From Blattabacteriaceae bacterium (GTDB taxonomy: Bacteria > Bacteroidota > Bacteroidia > Flavobacteriales > Blattabacteriaceae), in assembly GCA_036390115.1 (NCBI GenBank), contig DASWCM010000003.1, forward strand, positions 37,111-101,110: DNA of 64,000 nucleotides, in the 5' to 3' direction. The notes beneath the pieces were generated by a model. That model was not told where the DNA came from. It worked only from the letters and a program-made list of their open reading frames with translations, and searched no databases. This document shows positions 18,073 to 27,805 of the stretch, one piece after another. Position 1 is the first letter of the stretch. Every line of letters starts with the position of its first letter. A program made the translations under genes and the position numbers.

Positions 18073-19764
18073 ATGCTAAATAAAACTTTTCTTAAATTGG
18101 TTTTAAATTCTTCAAAAGAGGAAATTATTTGGATGCATGGATATCTTTCTGGATTTCTAGACCATCATTTTTTATCTTTCTCCTTAAACAAGGGTTATTT
18201 AGATGATGATTCTTATCCTAAAAAGATAAAGATAACATTAGCTTATGGAAGTGAAAGTGGAAATTCCAAGAAACTTGCAATAGAATTTTCTAGTAAGATA
18301 AAATCTTCTGGTTTTCAAGTAAAACTTACTAATTTAGATAATTATAGAGTTAGTGATTTTGAAAAAGAAACTTATTTTTTTGTAATTATTAGCACCTATG
18401 GAGATGGAGAGCCTCCTGATTCAGCTAAAGATTTTTTTAATTTATTATTAAATAAGAAATCTCCAGAACTTCATCATATTAAATATGCTGTTTTAGCTCT
18501 TGGAGATAGATCATATACTCTTTTCTGCAAAGCAGGAGAAGATCTAGATTCTCATTTAGAATCACTAGGTGCCCAACGTTATCTTCCCTTAAAAAAGTGT
18601 GACGTAGATTTTTATGAAGAAGCTAAAGAATGGATGGTCACACTTTTAAGTAAAATTAAATTTTTTTCCCAAAAAAAGTTTATTGAAAAATTCAATAAAG
18701 AAAAAAAGTATGGAACAAATTTTTTTTTTGGAAAAGTCCAAACTAATATTATTTTGAATGATATAGGTTCAGAAAAACAAACACATCACATAGAAATTTC
18801 TTTAAACAAAGAAGAACTTCGTTCTAAAGTTGGAGATGCTTTAGGAGTTTTTCCAGAAAATCCTTTAGATGTTGTCGAAGATATTATAAAAATAAGTAAT
18901 ATAAAATTTAATAAAAATATTAAACATCCCGTTGTTGGAAATGTATCTATTTTTACGCTCTTAAAGAAGCGACTAAATATTTTTTTCTTACCTAAAAGAA
19001 TAGTAAAAAAATATGCGGAACTTATCCAAAAGGATATCCCGAATATGCGAATGGATTTTTTAGATATTCTAAAGAATTTCCCCTTAATAGAACCTGAAAA
19101 AATAGAAACATTTATCAAAATATTAGAACCAATCATTCCTAGATTATATTCCATTTCTTCATCTCCTGAAGCCCAGGATGGAGAAATCCATTTAACTGTA
19201 GAAAAGAATATATTTTTACATAAAGGAAAAATAAGATATGGTATATGCTCTAATCAGCTTTCCTTATTAAAGAAAGGAGATAATTTAAAATTTTATATAA
19301 AACCCAATAATTTTTTTAAACTACCACCTAATGATAAAGATATTATTCTTATTAGCGCAGGTACAGGATTTTCCCCTTTTCGAGCTTTCTTGCTGGAAAG
19401 GGAAATAACAGCATCTTCTGGAAGAAACTGGCTGTTTTTTGGTAACAGGAGTTTTGAAACGGACTTCTTATATCAAACTGAAATTAAATTTTGGGTAGAA
19501 ATAGGTATTCTTAATAGAGTGAATTTAGCTTTTTCTAGAGAAAAAAAAATTTATGTCCAACAAAAAATGTGGAAATACAAAACTAAATTTTTTGAGTGGA
19601 TAGATTCAGGTGCGTACTTATATGTTTGTGGTAAAAAAAAACCTATGAGTTTAGAGGTGGAAAAAACGATCTTCAATATTATTGAAGAAAAAAAAGGAGA
19701 ATTTTCTAAGATTTATTTTAACCGTTTAAAAGAAAGGGGACATTATTTAAAAGACGTTTATTGA
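18073..19764 (+). CDS. cysJ: Sulfite reductase [NADPH] flavoprotein alpha subunit
   Basis: Passes electrons from NADPH through FAD and FMN to CysI (563 aa, slightly shorter than the ~600 of E. coli). A flavodoxin domain at about residues 56-200 shows ITLAYGSESGNSKKLA and ISTYGDGEPPDSAKDF. The FAD domain has IIPRLYSISSSPE, the NADPH domain ISAGTGFSPFRAFLLER and WLFFGNRSFETDFLYQTE, and the protein ends in the conserved YLKDVY. The gene adjoins cysI directly. No gaps in motifs. Confidence 0.94.
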   Translation: MLNKTFLKLVLNSSKEEIIWMHGYLSGFLDHHFLSFSLNKGYLDDDSYPKKIKITLAYGSESGNSKKLAIEFSSKIKSSGFQVKLTNLDNYRVSDFEKETYFFVIISTYGDGEPPDSAKDFFNLLLNKKSPELHHIKYAVLALGDRSYTLFCKAGEDLDSHLESLGAQRYLPLKKCDVDFYEEAKEWMVTLLSKIKFFSQKKFIEKFNKEKKYGTNFFFGKVQTNIILNDIGSEKQTHHIEISLNKEELRSKVGDALGVFPENPLDVVEDIIKISNIKFNKNIKHPVVGNVSIFTLLKKRLNIFFLPKRIVKKYAELIQKDIPNMRMDFLDILKNFPLIEPEKIETFIKILEPIIPRLYSISSSPEAQDGEIHLTVEKNIFLHKGKIRYGICSNQLSLLKKGDNLKFYIKPNNFFKLPPNDKDIILISAGTGFSPFRAFLLEREITASSGRNWLFFGNRSFETDFLYQTEIKFWVEIGILNRVNLAFSREKKIYVQQKMWKYKTKFFEWIDSGAYLYVCGKKKPMSLEVEKTIFNIIEEKKGEFSKIYFNRLKERGHYLKDVY

Positions 19765-19770
19765 TTGTAT

Positions 19771-21399
19771 ATGAATCATTCTCCAATTGAAAAAATTAAA
19801 AAGTCAAGTAAAGGTTTAAGAGGGAGTCTTATTGACGGAATAAATAATGAAATTACTAGATCTTTAAATGAGAGTGATCAATTTATTATTAAATTTCATG
19901 GAGTATATCAGCAAGATAATCGTGAAAGAAGAAAAGAACGAGCCTTTAAAAAACTTGAAAGATCATATTCCTTCATGATTAGGCTTAGACTACCAGGAGG
20001 TTTTCTGACCCCTAAAAAATGGGTAATTGTAGATAGTATCGCTTGCAAAAAAGCTAAAAAAACAATAAAAATTACTTCCAGACAAACGTTCCAATTACAT
20101 GGAATAATAAAATCAAAAATAAAACCTACTGTTAAAGCTTTTAATCTAGCTGGTCTTGATTCTCTTGCTACTTGTGGAGACATTAATAGAAACGTAATTT
20201 GTAGCACACAAATAAACACTTCTCCTGCTTTTTACGAAATCTTTCATTATGCAAAAAAAATAAGCCTTTTTCTTTTGCCAAAAACAAGGGCATATTATGA
20301 AATATGGTTAGATGAAAAAAAAATCCTTGAAAGATATGAAGAAGATCCTCTATATAAAGATCATTTTCTGCCCAGGAAATTTAAAATTGCAGTTGCTATT
20401 CCACCTAATAATGACGTAGATGTCTTCACAAATGATATAGGACTTATTGCTATTGTTAAAAATAAACAACTAAAAGGATTTAACATCACGATTGGTGGGG
20501 GACTTTCTACTACCCCTGGAAATTCAAAAACTTATGCCCGTTTAGGAACATTAATTGGTTTTGCGGATAAAGAAGAAAAAATACTTAAAGTAGTTTATGA
20601 AACCCTCAAGATTCAACGAGATTACGGAGATAGAAATGAGCGAAATCAAGCTCGTTTAAAATATACTTTTGATAAATACGGAGATCTTTGGTTTAAGAAT
20701 GAACTTGAAAAAAGATGCGGTTTTTTTTTAAAAAATACGAAAGTATTTATTTTTACCGATCGGTCAGACTTATTTGGATGGAATAAAGATTCAAATGGAT
20801 TTTTTTATTCTACCATTTTTATAGAAAATGGAAGAGTTTTCGATGAACCTCCTATTTTTAGGAAAACTTTTTTCCTTAAAATCGCTAAACTTGGAAAAGT
20901 TCAGTTTAGACTGAGCTGTCATCAAAATATAATTTTTAGTGATGTTAGAGTGGAATACTTCCATGAAATTAATCTCTATTTAGAGAAATATGGTATAAAT
21001 TCTTATATGGAAATTCTTTCGAAGATTAGAAAAAATTCTATGGCTTGTGTAGCTTTTAATACTTGCCCTTTAGCTTACTCTGAAAGTCAGCGTTACTTTC
21101 CTATTTTTCTTTCTAAGATTTATCTTCTCCTTAAGAAACATCTCTTGAATAAAGAAAAAATAATTATCAGGATTACTGGATGTTCAAATGGATGTTCTCG
21201 TCCATATGTAGCTGAAATTGGATTAATTGGGAGCTCTTATGGCTGTTATAATATCAATTTAGGGGGAGATAAGCATGGTCTGCTACTAAATAAGAGTTAT
21301 AAAGAAAATATAAATGAAACGGAAATTATTCGTGAATTTGATATTCTTTTTGCTTATTTTTCTAGTTACACTAAAGATAATTTGGTATATTTTAAATGA
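19771..21399 (+). CDS. cysI: Sulfite reductase hemoprotein beta subunit
   Basis: Reduces sulfite to sulfide at a siroheme-[4Fe-4S] centre (542 aa). The four cluster cysteines are in ACVAFNTCPLAYSESQR (C-x5-C) and TGCSNGCSRP (C-x3-C). The N-terminal MRLRLPGGFLTP-like region (RLRLPGGF) and RQTFQLHGIIK supply the siroheme-binding arginines. A TTG 6 bases upstream keeps the frame open; the ATG before NHSPIEKIKKSS is preferred. Its stop TGA overlaps the ATG of the siroheme-synthase frame that follows. Activity needs siroheme, whose synthesis gene next door is frameshifted. Confidence 0.94.
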   Translation: MNHSPIEKIKKSSKGLRGSLIDGINNEITRSLNESDQFIIKFHGVYQQDNRERRKERAFKKLERSYSFMIRLRLPGGFLTPKKWVIVDSIACKKAKKTIKITSRQTFQLHGIIKSKIKPTVKAFNLAGLDSLATCGDINRNVICSTQINTSPAFYEIFHYAKKISLFLLPKTRAYYEIWLDEKKILERYEEDPLYKDHFLPRKFKIAVAIPPNNDVDVFTNDIGLIAIVKNKQLKGFNITIGGGLSTTPGNSKTYARLGTLIGFADKEEKILKVVYETLKIQRDYGDRNERNQARLKYTFDKYGDLWFKNELEKRCGFFLKNTKVFIFTDRSDLFGWNKDSNGFFYSTIFIENGRVFDEPPIFRKTFFLKIAKLGKVQFRLSCHQNIIFSDVRVEYFHEINLYLEKYGINSYMEILSKIRKNSMACVAFNTCPLAYSESQRYFPIFLSKIYLLLKKHLLNKEKIIIRITGCSNGCSRPYVAEIGLIGSSYGCYNINLGGDKHGLLLNKSYKENINETEIIREFDILFAYFSSYTKDNLVYFK

Positions 21400-22134
21400 A
21401 GGGAATAAAACAAGAAAAAAACAATTTATTACCTTTTTTTTTTACATCAAAAAAATTTTTATTTTTTTATTTTGGGAGGTGGGCATTTAGTTTTAAATAG
21501 ACTTTTTTTTATTAAAAAAAATTTTACTTTTACTTCTGTTTCCCTTATCTCTGATAAGATGGAAAAACCTATAAAAATAAACTATATAATAAATAAAAAA
21601 ATTAAATTGAGTAAATTTTTTTTTAATAAAAAAGAAATTGAAAAAACGGATATCCTTATTTTAGCTGAGGATAACTTTTTTATTCTAGAGAAGATTTGGA
21701 TGGATGCTAAAAAATTTGGTAAGCTTATAAATTTTTCTGATTTTCCATCTTTTTGTGATTTTTATTTTGGGTCACTTTTAAAGAAAGTAAATCTTAAAAT
21801 TTCTATTTCAACTAATGGAAAATCCCCTACATTGTCTAAACGTTTTAGAGATCTACTATCAGAAGTTTTAACCAAAGATATTAGTCTTATATTAGATAGG
21901 TTATACACAGTACGAAAAAAACTTAAAGGAAATCTGTCTTCTAAAATGAGAGTTTTAAACATTATAACTTCTGAGTTAATTAGAGAAAAATTAAATAGGG
22001 TAATCATATGGAAAAAAAATAAATGTATATTTTTTATATACATTTTTGGTTATATTATTCTTCTCTTTTCTTTTATTTTTTTTGATCAAAAAAGTGAAAA
22101 CATATTTAGTCGTATTAATAAATATTTTTATTAA
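21396..22134 (+). pseudogene. Siroheme synthase N-domain (precorrin-2 dehydrogenase/ferrochelatase), frameshifted
   Basis: Met8p/CysG N-terminal domain that oxidises precorrin-2 and inserts iron to give siroheme. The ATG overlaps the cysI stop and starts MKGIKQEKNNLLPFFF, but that frame runs into a stop soon after the glycine motif. The body of the protein (GGGHLVLNRLFF, KIDILILAEDN-like stretch, FPSFCDFYFGSLLKKVNLKISISTNGKSPTLS) is in the +1 frame, open from 21472. Skipping one base in the T-runs at 21434-21443 or 21462-21468 restores a full ~245-aa protein reading FFILGGGHLVL. The C-terminus has a membrane helix (FFIYIFGYIILLFSFIFF), as in flavobacterial homologues. Either a recent pseudogene or rescued by transcript slippage. 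Confidence 0.8.
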
Positions 22135-22147
22135 AAATTAATATATT

Positions 22148-25100
22148 TCATATTTGCATAATAGCAATTTTTGCTTGAAATCCCTCAACTTTTACTTCTT
22201 CCCCTTCCCATTCAAAAGTTGGAGATAAAATAAGATCAACAGAGAGTGTTTCTTCACAAATATAATTATTGTTATTTTCAATAGCCTCAATGAATTCTTT
22301 AGAAGAATCTATATAACTGATAATTTTATCAGTTAGATTAAATCCTTTTTGTTTTCTAAGATTTTGCATTTTGTTAACAAAGCTTCTAGCTAACCCTTCT
22401 TGTTTAAGACTATTCGTTAAACGAACATCTAATGCTACTGTAAATTTTTTTTCTGGATCTGAAAATACAGAAAAACCAGGAATTTCTTTGGTAGATATTA
22501 AAACATCCTCTAAATGAATAAATAGTTTTTTTTTTTCTAAAAAAATTTCTTTTTTTCCCCTTTTTTCTATTTGCACAATATCAGATTGTGTAAATTTTTC
22601 TATAACAGATATTATCTTTTTTAGAGATTTTTTAAATTTTGGCCCTAATTTTTTATAACTAGGACTAATCTGTTTTCTAAAAATAGATACTTCAGGATCT
22701 GAAACCTCTATTTTTTTTACATTAACTTCTTTTGCTATAAATCTTGATACTAATTTTAGTTGTTTTCTTATACGCTCATTCTTCGTTATTATTAATACCT
22801 TTTGTAAAGGTTGTCTAACTTTAAGATTCTTTTTCTTTCTTAGAGAAAGAACCATCGAACTAATCTTTTTGCCAAGGTACATACGTTCTTGAAGATCTTC
22901 ATCCAGAAGATCTGGATTGAATATAGGAAAATATGACAAATGGACGCTTTCAAAAGTCTCCTTATTTGTGATTTTATTTAAATCCTGATAAAGTCTATCA
23001 GAAAAAAAAGGAGCAATAGGTGAAATTAGCTTCGATACATTAAAAAGACAATAGTAAAGAGTTTGATAAGCTGAAATTTTGTTATTATTATATGTTTCTT
23101 TCCAAAAACGTTTACGACAAATTCTGATATACCAATTACTGAGATGATCTATAACAAAGTTATTTAATTCTCGAACTACTTTTGTAGGATTATATTCTGA
23201 ATAATATTTGTCAACTTTTTGGATTAAGTTGTTTAATTCTGATAAAATCCACCGATCTACGTTCGGACGTTCTTCTAACGAAAAAAGTTTTTCTTTAAAA
23301 AGAAATCCATCTATATTTGCGTATAGAGCAAAAAAAGTGTAAGAATTATAAAGAGTCCCAAAAAATTTTTTTTTAACGTCTTCTATGCCTTCTGGATTAA
23401 AACGAATATTTTCCCAAAATGATGTATTCGATACCAGATACCATCTAATAACATCAGGTCCAAATTTTTCAATTATATCAAAAGGATCTATCGTATTTCC
23501 TCTACTTTTAGACATCTTTTGCCCATTCTTATCAAGAATTAATCCATTAACTACAACATTTTTGTAAGAAATAGAATCAAAAAGCATACAGGAAATAGCG
23601 TGTAAAGAATAGAACCACCCCCTAGTTTGATCTACTCCTTCAGCTATAAAATCAGCTGGAAATTCTTTTCTTTTTTCGATAAAATCAGAATTTTCAAAAG
23701 GATAATGAAATTGAGCATATGTCATAGCTCCAGAATCAAACCAAACATCTATTAAATAAGGTTCTCTTTTCATTGGTAGACCAGAAGGAGATACCAATAT
23801 AATCTTATCAAGCACGTGTTTGTGTAGATCAATTTGTTTATAATTTCTTGGACTCATATCCCCCCTAATAAAGTTTTTGAAAGGATTTTCTTTCATAATT
23901 TTTTTTTGGATTGATTTTTCAATTTCATTAACTAATTCTTCAACAGAACCTATAATTATTTCTTCTCCGTCATTCTTCCATATAGGAAGAGGAACTCCCC
24001 AAAATCTAGATCTGGATAGATTCCAATCATTAATATTCTCTAGCCATTTTCCAAATCTATTTTCTCCTATAGTTTTAGGGTTCCAATGAATGGATTTGTT
24101 TAATTCTACCATTCTACGTCTTCTTTTAGAAGTTTTCATAAACCATGAGTCTAACGGATAATACAATAATGGTTTTTCCATTCGCCAACAATGTGGATAG
24201 GAATGGGTATAGTTTTCTCTATAGAAAACTCTGTTTTCAGATTTTAATAATTCTGCAATTTTATCATCTACAGATCTCTGATTTAAGAGATTTTTAGAGT
24301 ATTCTTTTTTAACATATTCTCCTTCAATAGGGAGGTTTTTGATAAACCTCCCTTGTAAATCTACAAGTGGAATTTGTTTTTTACTCTTTTCATCTCTTAC
24401 TAACATTGAAGGAATTCCGTTCTGTTTAGCTACATAAGAATCTTCTACTCCAAATGTAGGAGCTAAGTGGACAATTACGCTTCCTTCATTTGTGTTGATT
24501 AAATCGCTCGGAATAACTTTAAACGCTTTTTCTGCTCCTTTAGAAGGAAGGACCCAAGATAATAATTGTTCGTAACGACTTCCTATAAGACTATATCCTT
24601 TGAATTCTTTTAAAATTTTATAAGGGATTTTTTTATCCGTTTTTTTAAATTTTTTGAATTCTTTTTCATTTTTTACCCAAAAAAACTTTTTTGGAAAAAG
24701 TTTCCAAATTCTATTTTTGGAAAGTATAAGATTTTCTTTTAGAAAGGTATAAGGATTGTAAGTTGTTACAATAACATAATCTATGTTAGGTCCAATACCA
24801 ATTGCTGTATTGGAAGGAAGGGTCCAAGCTGTTGTTGTCCAGGCTAAAAAGAAGATGTCACCCAAGATTTTTTTAAAATTTTCCGAAAGACTATTTTTAA
24901 TAGTTTTAAATTTAACAACTAGTGCAGTATCTGTAATCTCTTTGTAAGATCCAGGTAGACTCAATTCATGAGAACTTAGGGTTGTTCCAGATGTTGGAGA
25001 ATAAGGTTGTACCGAATATCCTTTGTATAAAAAACCTTTTTTATAAAGTTTCTTTAAAGACCACCAAATACTTTCTATATATTTTGATTCAAAAGTTATA

Positions 25101-25540
25101 TAAGGTTCATTCAAATCTACCCAGTATCCAATTTTTTCAGTAATATTTTTCCAAAATTTAGTATAAAGCATTACAGCTTTTTTACAAGCTTTATTATAAC
25201 TTTCTATGCTAATTTTTTTACCAATATCCTCCTTAGTAAGACCCAGAGATTTTTCTACGCTAAGTTCAATAGGCAATCCATGTGTATCCCAACCTGCTCT
25301 ACGTTTAACTTGTTTTCCTTTTAAAGTATGGTATCTACAAAATATGTCTTTAATAGTTCTTGACATTAAATGGTGTATCCCAGGCATACCATTTACAGAT
25401 GGTGGGCCTTCATAAAAAACATGAAGTTTTTTACCATTTCTAGAGTAAACGCTTTTTTGAAAAATTTGATGATCCTTCCAATATTGATTTATTTCTTCAA
25501 AAATCTTTTGAAGATCTAATTTTTTGTAATTTTTAAACAT
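22148..25540 (-). CDS. ileS: Isoleucyl-tRNA synthetase
   Basis: Class I synthetase (1130 aa, the long clade typical of Bacteroidetes). HIGH motif in GPPSVNGMPGIHHLMSRTIKD and KMSKS motif in NGQKMSKSRGNTIDPF. The CP1 editing domain contains WTTTAWTLPSNTAIGIG, and the anticodon-binding region includes HLSNWYIRICRKRFW. The C-terminal zinc-binding cysteine cluster of other clades is not seen. Its start codon is only 11 bases from the start of the divergent pheA gene. Confidence 0.95.
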   Translation of the reverse strand: MFKNYKKLDLQKIFEEINQYWKDHQIFQKSVYSRNGKKLHVFYEGPPSVNGMPGIHHLMSRTIKDIFCRYHTLKGKQVKRRAGWDTHGLPIELSVEKSLGLTKEDIGKKISIESYNKACKKAVMLYTKFWKNITEKIGYWVDLNEPYITFESKYIESIWWSLKKLYKKGFLYKGYSVQPYSPTSGTTLSSHELSLPGSYKEITDTALVVKFKTIKNSLSENFKKILGDIFFLAWTTTAWTLPSNTAIGIGPNIDYVIVTTYNPYTFLKENLILSKNRIWKLFPKKFFWVKNEKEFKKFKKTDKKIPYKILKEFKGYSLIGSRYEQLLSWVLPSKGAEKAFKVIPSDLINTNEGSVIVHLAPTFGVEDSYVAKQNGIPSMLVRDEKSKKQIPLVDLQGRFIKNLPIEGEYVKKEYSKNLLNQRSVDDKIAELLKSENRVFYRENYTHSYPHCWRMEKPLLYYPLDSWFMKTSKRRRRMVELNKSIHWNPKTIGENRFGKWLENINDWNLSRSRFWGVPLPIWKNDGEEIIIGSVEELVNEIEKSIQKKIMKENPFKNFIRGDMSPRNYKQIDLHKHVLDKIILVSPSGLPMKREPYLIDVWFDSGAMTYAQFHYPFENSDFIEKRKEFPADFIAEGVDQTRGWFYSLHAISCMLFDSISYKNVVVNGLILDKNGQKMSKSRGNTIDPFDIIEKFGPDVIRWYLVSNTSFWENIRFNPEGIEDVKKKFFGTLYNSYTFFALYANIDGFLFKEKLFSLEERPNVDRWILSELNNLIQKVDKYYSEYNPTKVVRELNNFVIDHLSNWYIRICRKRFWKETYNNNKISAYQTLYYCLFNVSKLISPIAPFFSDRLYQDLNKITNKETFESVHLSYFPIFNPDLLDEDLQERMYLGKKISSMVLSLRKKKNLKVRQPLQKVLIITKNERIRKQLKLVSRFIAKEVNVKKIEVSDPEVSIFRKQISPSYKKLGPKFKKSLKKIISVIEKFTQSDIVQIEKRGKKEIFLEKKKLFIHLEDVLISTKEIPGFSVFSDPEKKFTVALDVRLTNSLKQEGLARSFVNKMQNLRKQKGFNLTDKIISYIDSSKEFIEAIENNNNYICEETLSVDLILSPTFEWEGEEVKVEGFQAKIAIMQI

Positions 25541-25551
25541 TTTTTTTTAGA

Positions 25552-26376
25552 ATGCATAAAATTGCTATCTATGGAATAATGGGATCTTATCATCATATTG
25601 CTGCTATTAAATTTTTTGGGGAAGAGTGTCACTTAATGGAGTGTTCTTCTTTCGAAGAAGTTGTCAAATCAGTTTTTTCTCTTAATCCTAAGAAGGGAAT
25701 AATGGCGATGGAAAATTCTATCGCTGGTTCTATTTTAACAAATTATGTGATGCTATCCAAATATAAACTTAAAATTATTGGAGAGGTTTTTATTCCTATA
25801 AATCAGTGTTTAATTACTTTCTCAGGTCAATCTTTAAAAAATGTTAAGGAATTAATTTCTCACCCAATGGCTCTTCTTCAGAGTAAAAAATACTTTAATC
25901 AGTTTACAAATATTAAAGTACTTGAATGTACTGATACTTCAGAAGGAATTCGATATATTGCTAAAAATAAAATGAAAAATCTAGCAGCTATAGCCACAGA
26001 AATTGCTTCTATCATTTATGGTTTGAATATTCTAGAAAAGAATATTCAAGATCATTCTTATAATTTTACGCGTTTTTTTATCGTAAGTTCTTCAAAAGAT
26101 TCTTCTAAAAATTTTTCTGATAGAGCTTCTATTAAATTACGAATAGATTCTAAAATTGCCACTATTTCTAGGTTGCTTCGTATATTTTCAAAAAATTGGA
26201 ATATAACAAGTATTCAGTCAATTACTTTCTTTGAAAAAACTTGGGAAAATATTTTTTTTATGGATTTTTCTTTCGAAGAATATGGTCATTTTAAGAAAAT
26301 GATGGATCTTCTTTCTAAAGAAACCTTTGATATTTTCATATTTGGAGAATATAAAAATGGGTGGAAAATAATTTAA
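25552..26376 (+). CDS. pheA: Prephenate dehydratase
   Basis: Converts prephenate to phenylpyruvate, the committed step to phenylalanine (274 aa, monofunctional). Motifs: AIYGIMGSYHHIAAIKFFG at the start, GIMAMENSIAGSILTNY, TSEGIRYIAK and the catalytic TRF in SYNFTRFFIVSS. The C-terminal ACT domain (about residues 190-274) has weak regulatory motifs: the Phe-binding GAL(V) and ESRP sequences are replaced by KIATISRLL and SIQSITFF, so feedback inhibition may be lost (inference). No phenylpyruvate aminotransferase or prephenate dehydrogenase gene follows, unlike in free-living relatives. Confidence 0.9.
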   Translation: MHKIAIYGIMGSYHHIAAIKFFGEECHLMECSSFEEVVKSVFSLNPKKGIMAMENSIAGSILTNYVMLSKYKLKIIGEVFIPINQCLITFSGQSLKNVKELISHPMALLQSKKYFNQFTNIKVLECTDTSEGIRYIAKNKMKNLAAIATEIASIIYGLNILEKNIQDHSYNFTRFFIVSSSKDSSKNFSDRASIKLRIDSKIATISRLLRIFSKNWNITSIQSITFFEKTWENIFFMDFSFEEYGHFKKMMDLLSKETFDIFIFGEYKNGWKII

Positions 26377-26458
26377 TTTTCTCTAAAAGAAAATCCTCTA
26401 TTACTAGAAAATATTGCGTTTTTAATAAGAAAATTTCCAAAATTCTTTATTTTTATAA

Positions 26459-27544
26459 ATGAAAATGAATTCAACTGTGTTGAAATCATTAAAAATGATG
26501 AAAAAGCTTAATGACATAGAGCAGTCTTGGATAAAGAAATTCAACACCCCCTTAATTATTTCAGGCCCATGTAGTGCAGAAAGTGAAGAGCAAGTGCTAG
26601 AGACAGCCCAAAGGCTTGATAAATCTTATGTTCAAATCTTTAGAGCTGGTATTTGGAAACCTAGAACGAGACCTAATTCTTTTGAGGGAATTGGAGAAAA
26701 AGGCTTTTATTGGCTTAAAAAGGTTAAAGATAAAACTGGGCTAAAGATAGCCATTGAAGTAGCTTCAGCTGAACACGTAAAAATATCCCTCAAACATAAT
26801 GTTGTTGATGTATTTTGGATAGGAGCTAGAAGTACTGTGAATCCTTTTTCTGTACAAGAAATAGCAAATGCTCTTGAAGGATCCGATAAAATTGTTTTGG
26901 TAAAAAATCCAATTAATCCTAGTCTTGATTTGTGGATAGGTGCCTTGGAACGTTTTTTAAGTAAAGGTGTTGAAAATTTAGGTGTGATTCATAGGGGGTT
27001 CTCTTCTGAGAATCTAATACCATTTAGAAATCAGCCTAATTGGAAAATGGTATTAGATTTTAAAAATCTTTATCCCCATATTCCTGTACTTTGTGATCCT
27101 TCTCATATTTGTGGTAATAGGGAAAAAATTTATGATATAGTAAAGCAAGCATTTAACCTTGAGTATAATGGTCTTATAGTGGAAACTCATTGTTCTCCTA
27201 ACAAAGCTTGGAGCGATTCTCAACAACAAATAACTCCTGAAAAATTTTCAGAAATTCTAAAAAAAATCAATCCATCTAAGGATATTCTAGAAAAACTTAG
27301 AATTCAGATTGATGAAATAGATCAGAAATTTATTTTTCTCTTGAATGAGAGATTGAAACTCTCTAAGGAGATTGGTTATGTAAAAAACAAATATGATAAA
27401 TCTGTTATTCAGATAAATCGCTGGAAAGAAATTTTGCTAAAAAACAAAAAACTGTCGAAATATTTCGGAATTTCAGAAGAATTCATAGAAAAAATATTAA
27501 ATCTCTTACATAAAGAATCTATAAATATTCAAGAACAATTCTAA
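26459..27544 (+). CDS. Bifunctional DAHP synthase / chorismate mutase
   Basis: Fusion enzyme (361 aa) catalysing the first step of the shikimate pathway and the chorismate-to-prephenate step. The DAHP synthase domain (type I beta, about residues 20-270) has PLIISGPCSAESEEQVLE, IFRAGIWKPRTRPNSFEGIG, WIGARSTVNPFSVQEIA, VIHRGFSS and LCDPSHICGNRE, the last with metal-site residues. The AroQ-type chorismate mutase helices follow (about 275-361): LRIQIDEIDQKFIFLLNERL and KEIGYVKNKYDKSV. The arrangement is characteristic of Bacteroidetes. With pheA upstream and aroE nearby it supports phenylalanine supply. The first ATG is used; an internal one 2 codons later is possible. Confidence 0.93.
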   Translation: MKMNSTVLKSLKMMKKLNDIEQSWIKKFNTPLIISGPCSAESEEQVLETAQRLDKSYVQIFRAGIWKPRTRPNSFEGIGEKGFYWLKKVKDKTGLKIAIEVASAEHVKISLKHNVVDVFWIGARSTVNPFSVQEIANALEGSDKIVLVKNPINPSLDLWIGALERFLSKGVENLGVIHRGFSSENLIPFRNQPNWKMVLDFKNLYPHIPVLCDPSHICGNREKIYDIVKQAFNLEYNGLIVETHCSPNKAWSDSQQQITPEKFSEILKKINPSKDILEKLRIQIDEIDQKFIFLLNERLKLSKEIGYVKNKYDKSVIQINRWKEILLKNKKLSKYFGISEEFIEKILNLLHKESINIQEQF

Positions 27545-27591
27545 TAATGCTCTTTATTATCTTGTATGTCAACAAAAGGAGCTACTGACAT

Positions 27592-27774
27592 CTAATTTTT
27601 AACAAAAAGAACTTGACCTATATAGTATAATTTATTTTCGAACCAATAAGCCTGGTGGTAAGGGTGTAACTTCTTTGTTATTGGATCAATCGTTAGTTGA
27701 GTAGCTTTAGATTTATGATGAGTCCTCCTCTTTCGTTTTCTAGATTTAGATTGTCTCTTTTTAGGATGTGCCAT
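27592..27774 (-). CDS. rpmF: 50S ribosomal protein L32
   Basis: A 60-aa basic ribosomal protein beginning [19 protein letters not shown], the L32 signature, with the usual [22 protein letters not shown] C-terminal part. No zinc-binding cysteines (the C-minus form). It lies convergent to the DAHP synthase gene and 31 bases from the divergent glyA start. Confidence 0.95.
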   Translation of the reverse strand: MAHPKKRQSKSRKRKRRTHHKSKATQLTIDPITKKLHPYHQAYWFENKLYYIGQVLFVKN

Positions 27775-27805
27775 ATTTTTAATATTAAAAAGAAAAAAAA
27801 AATTA

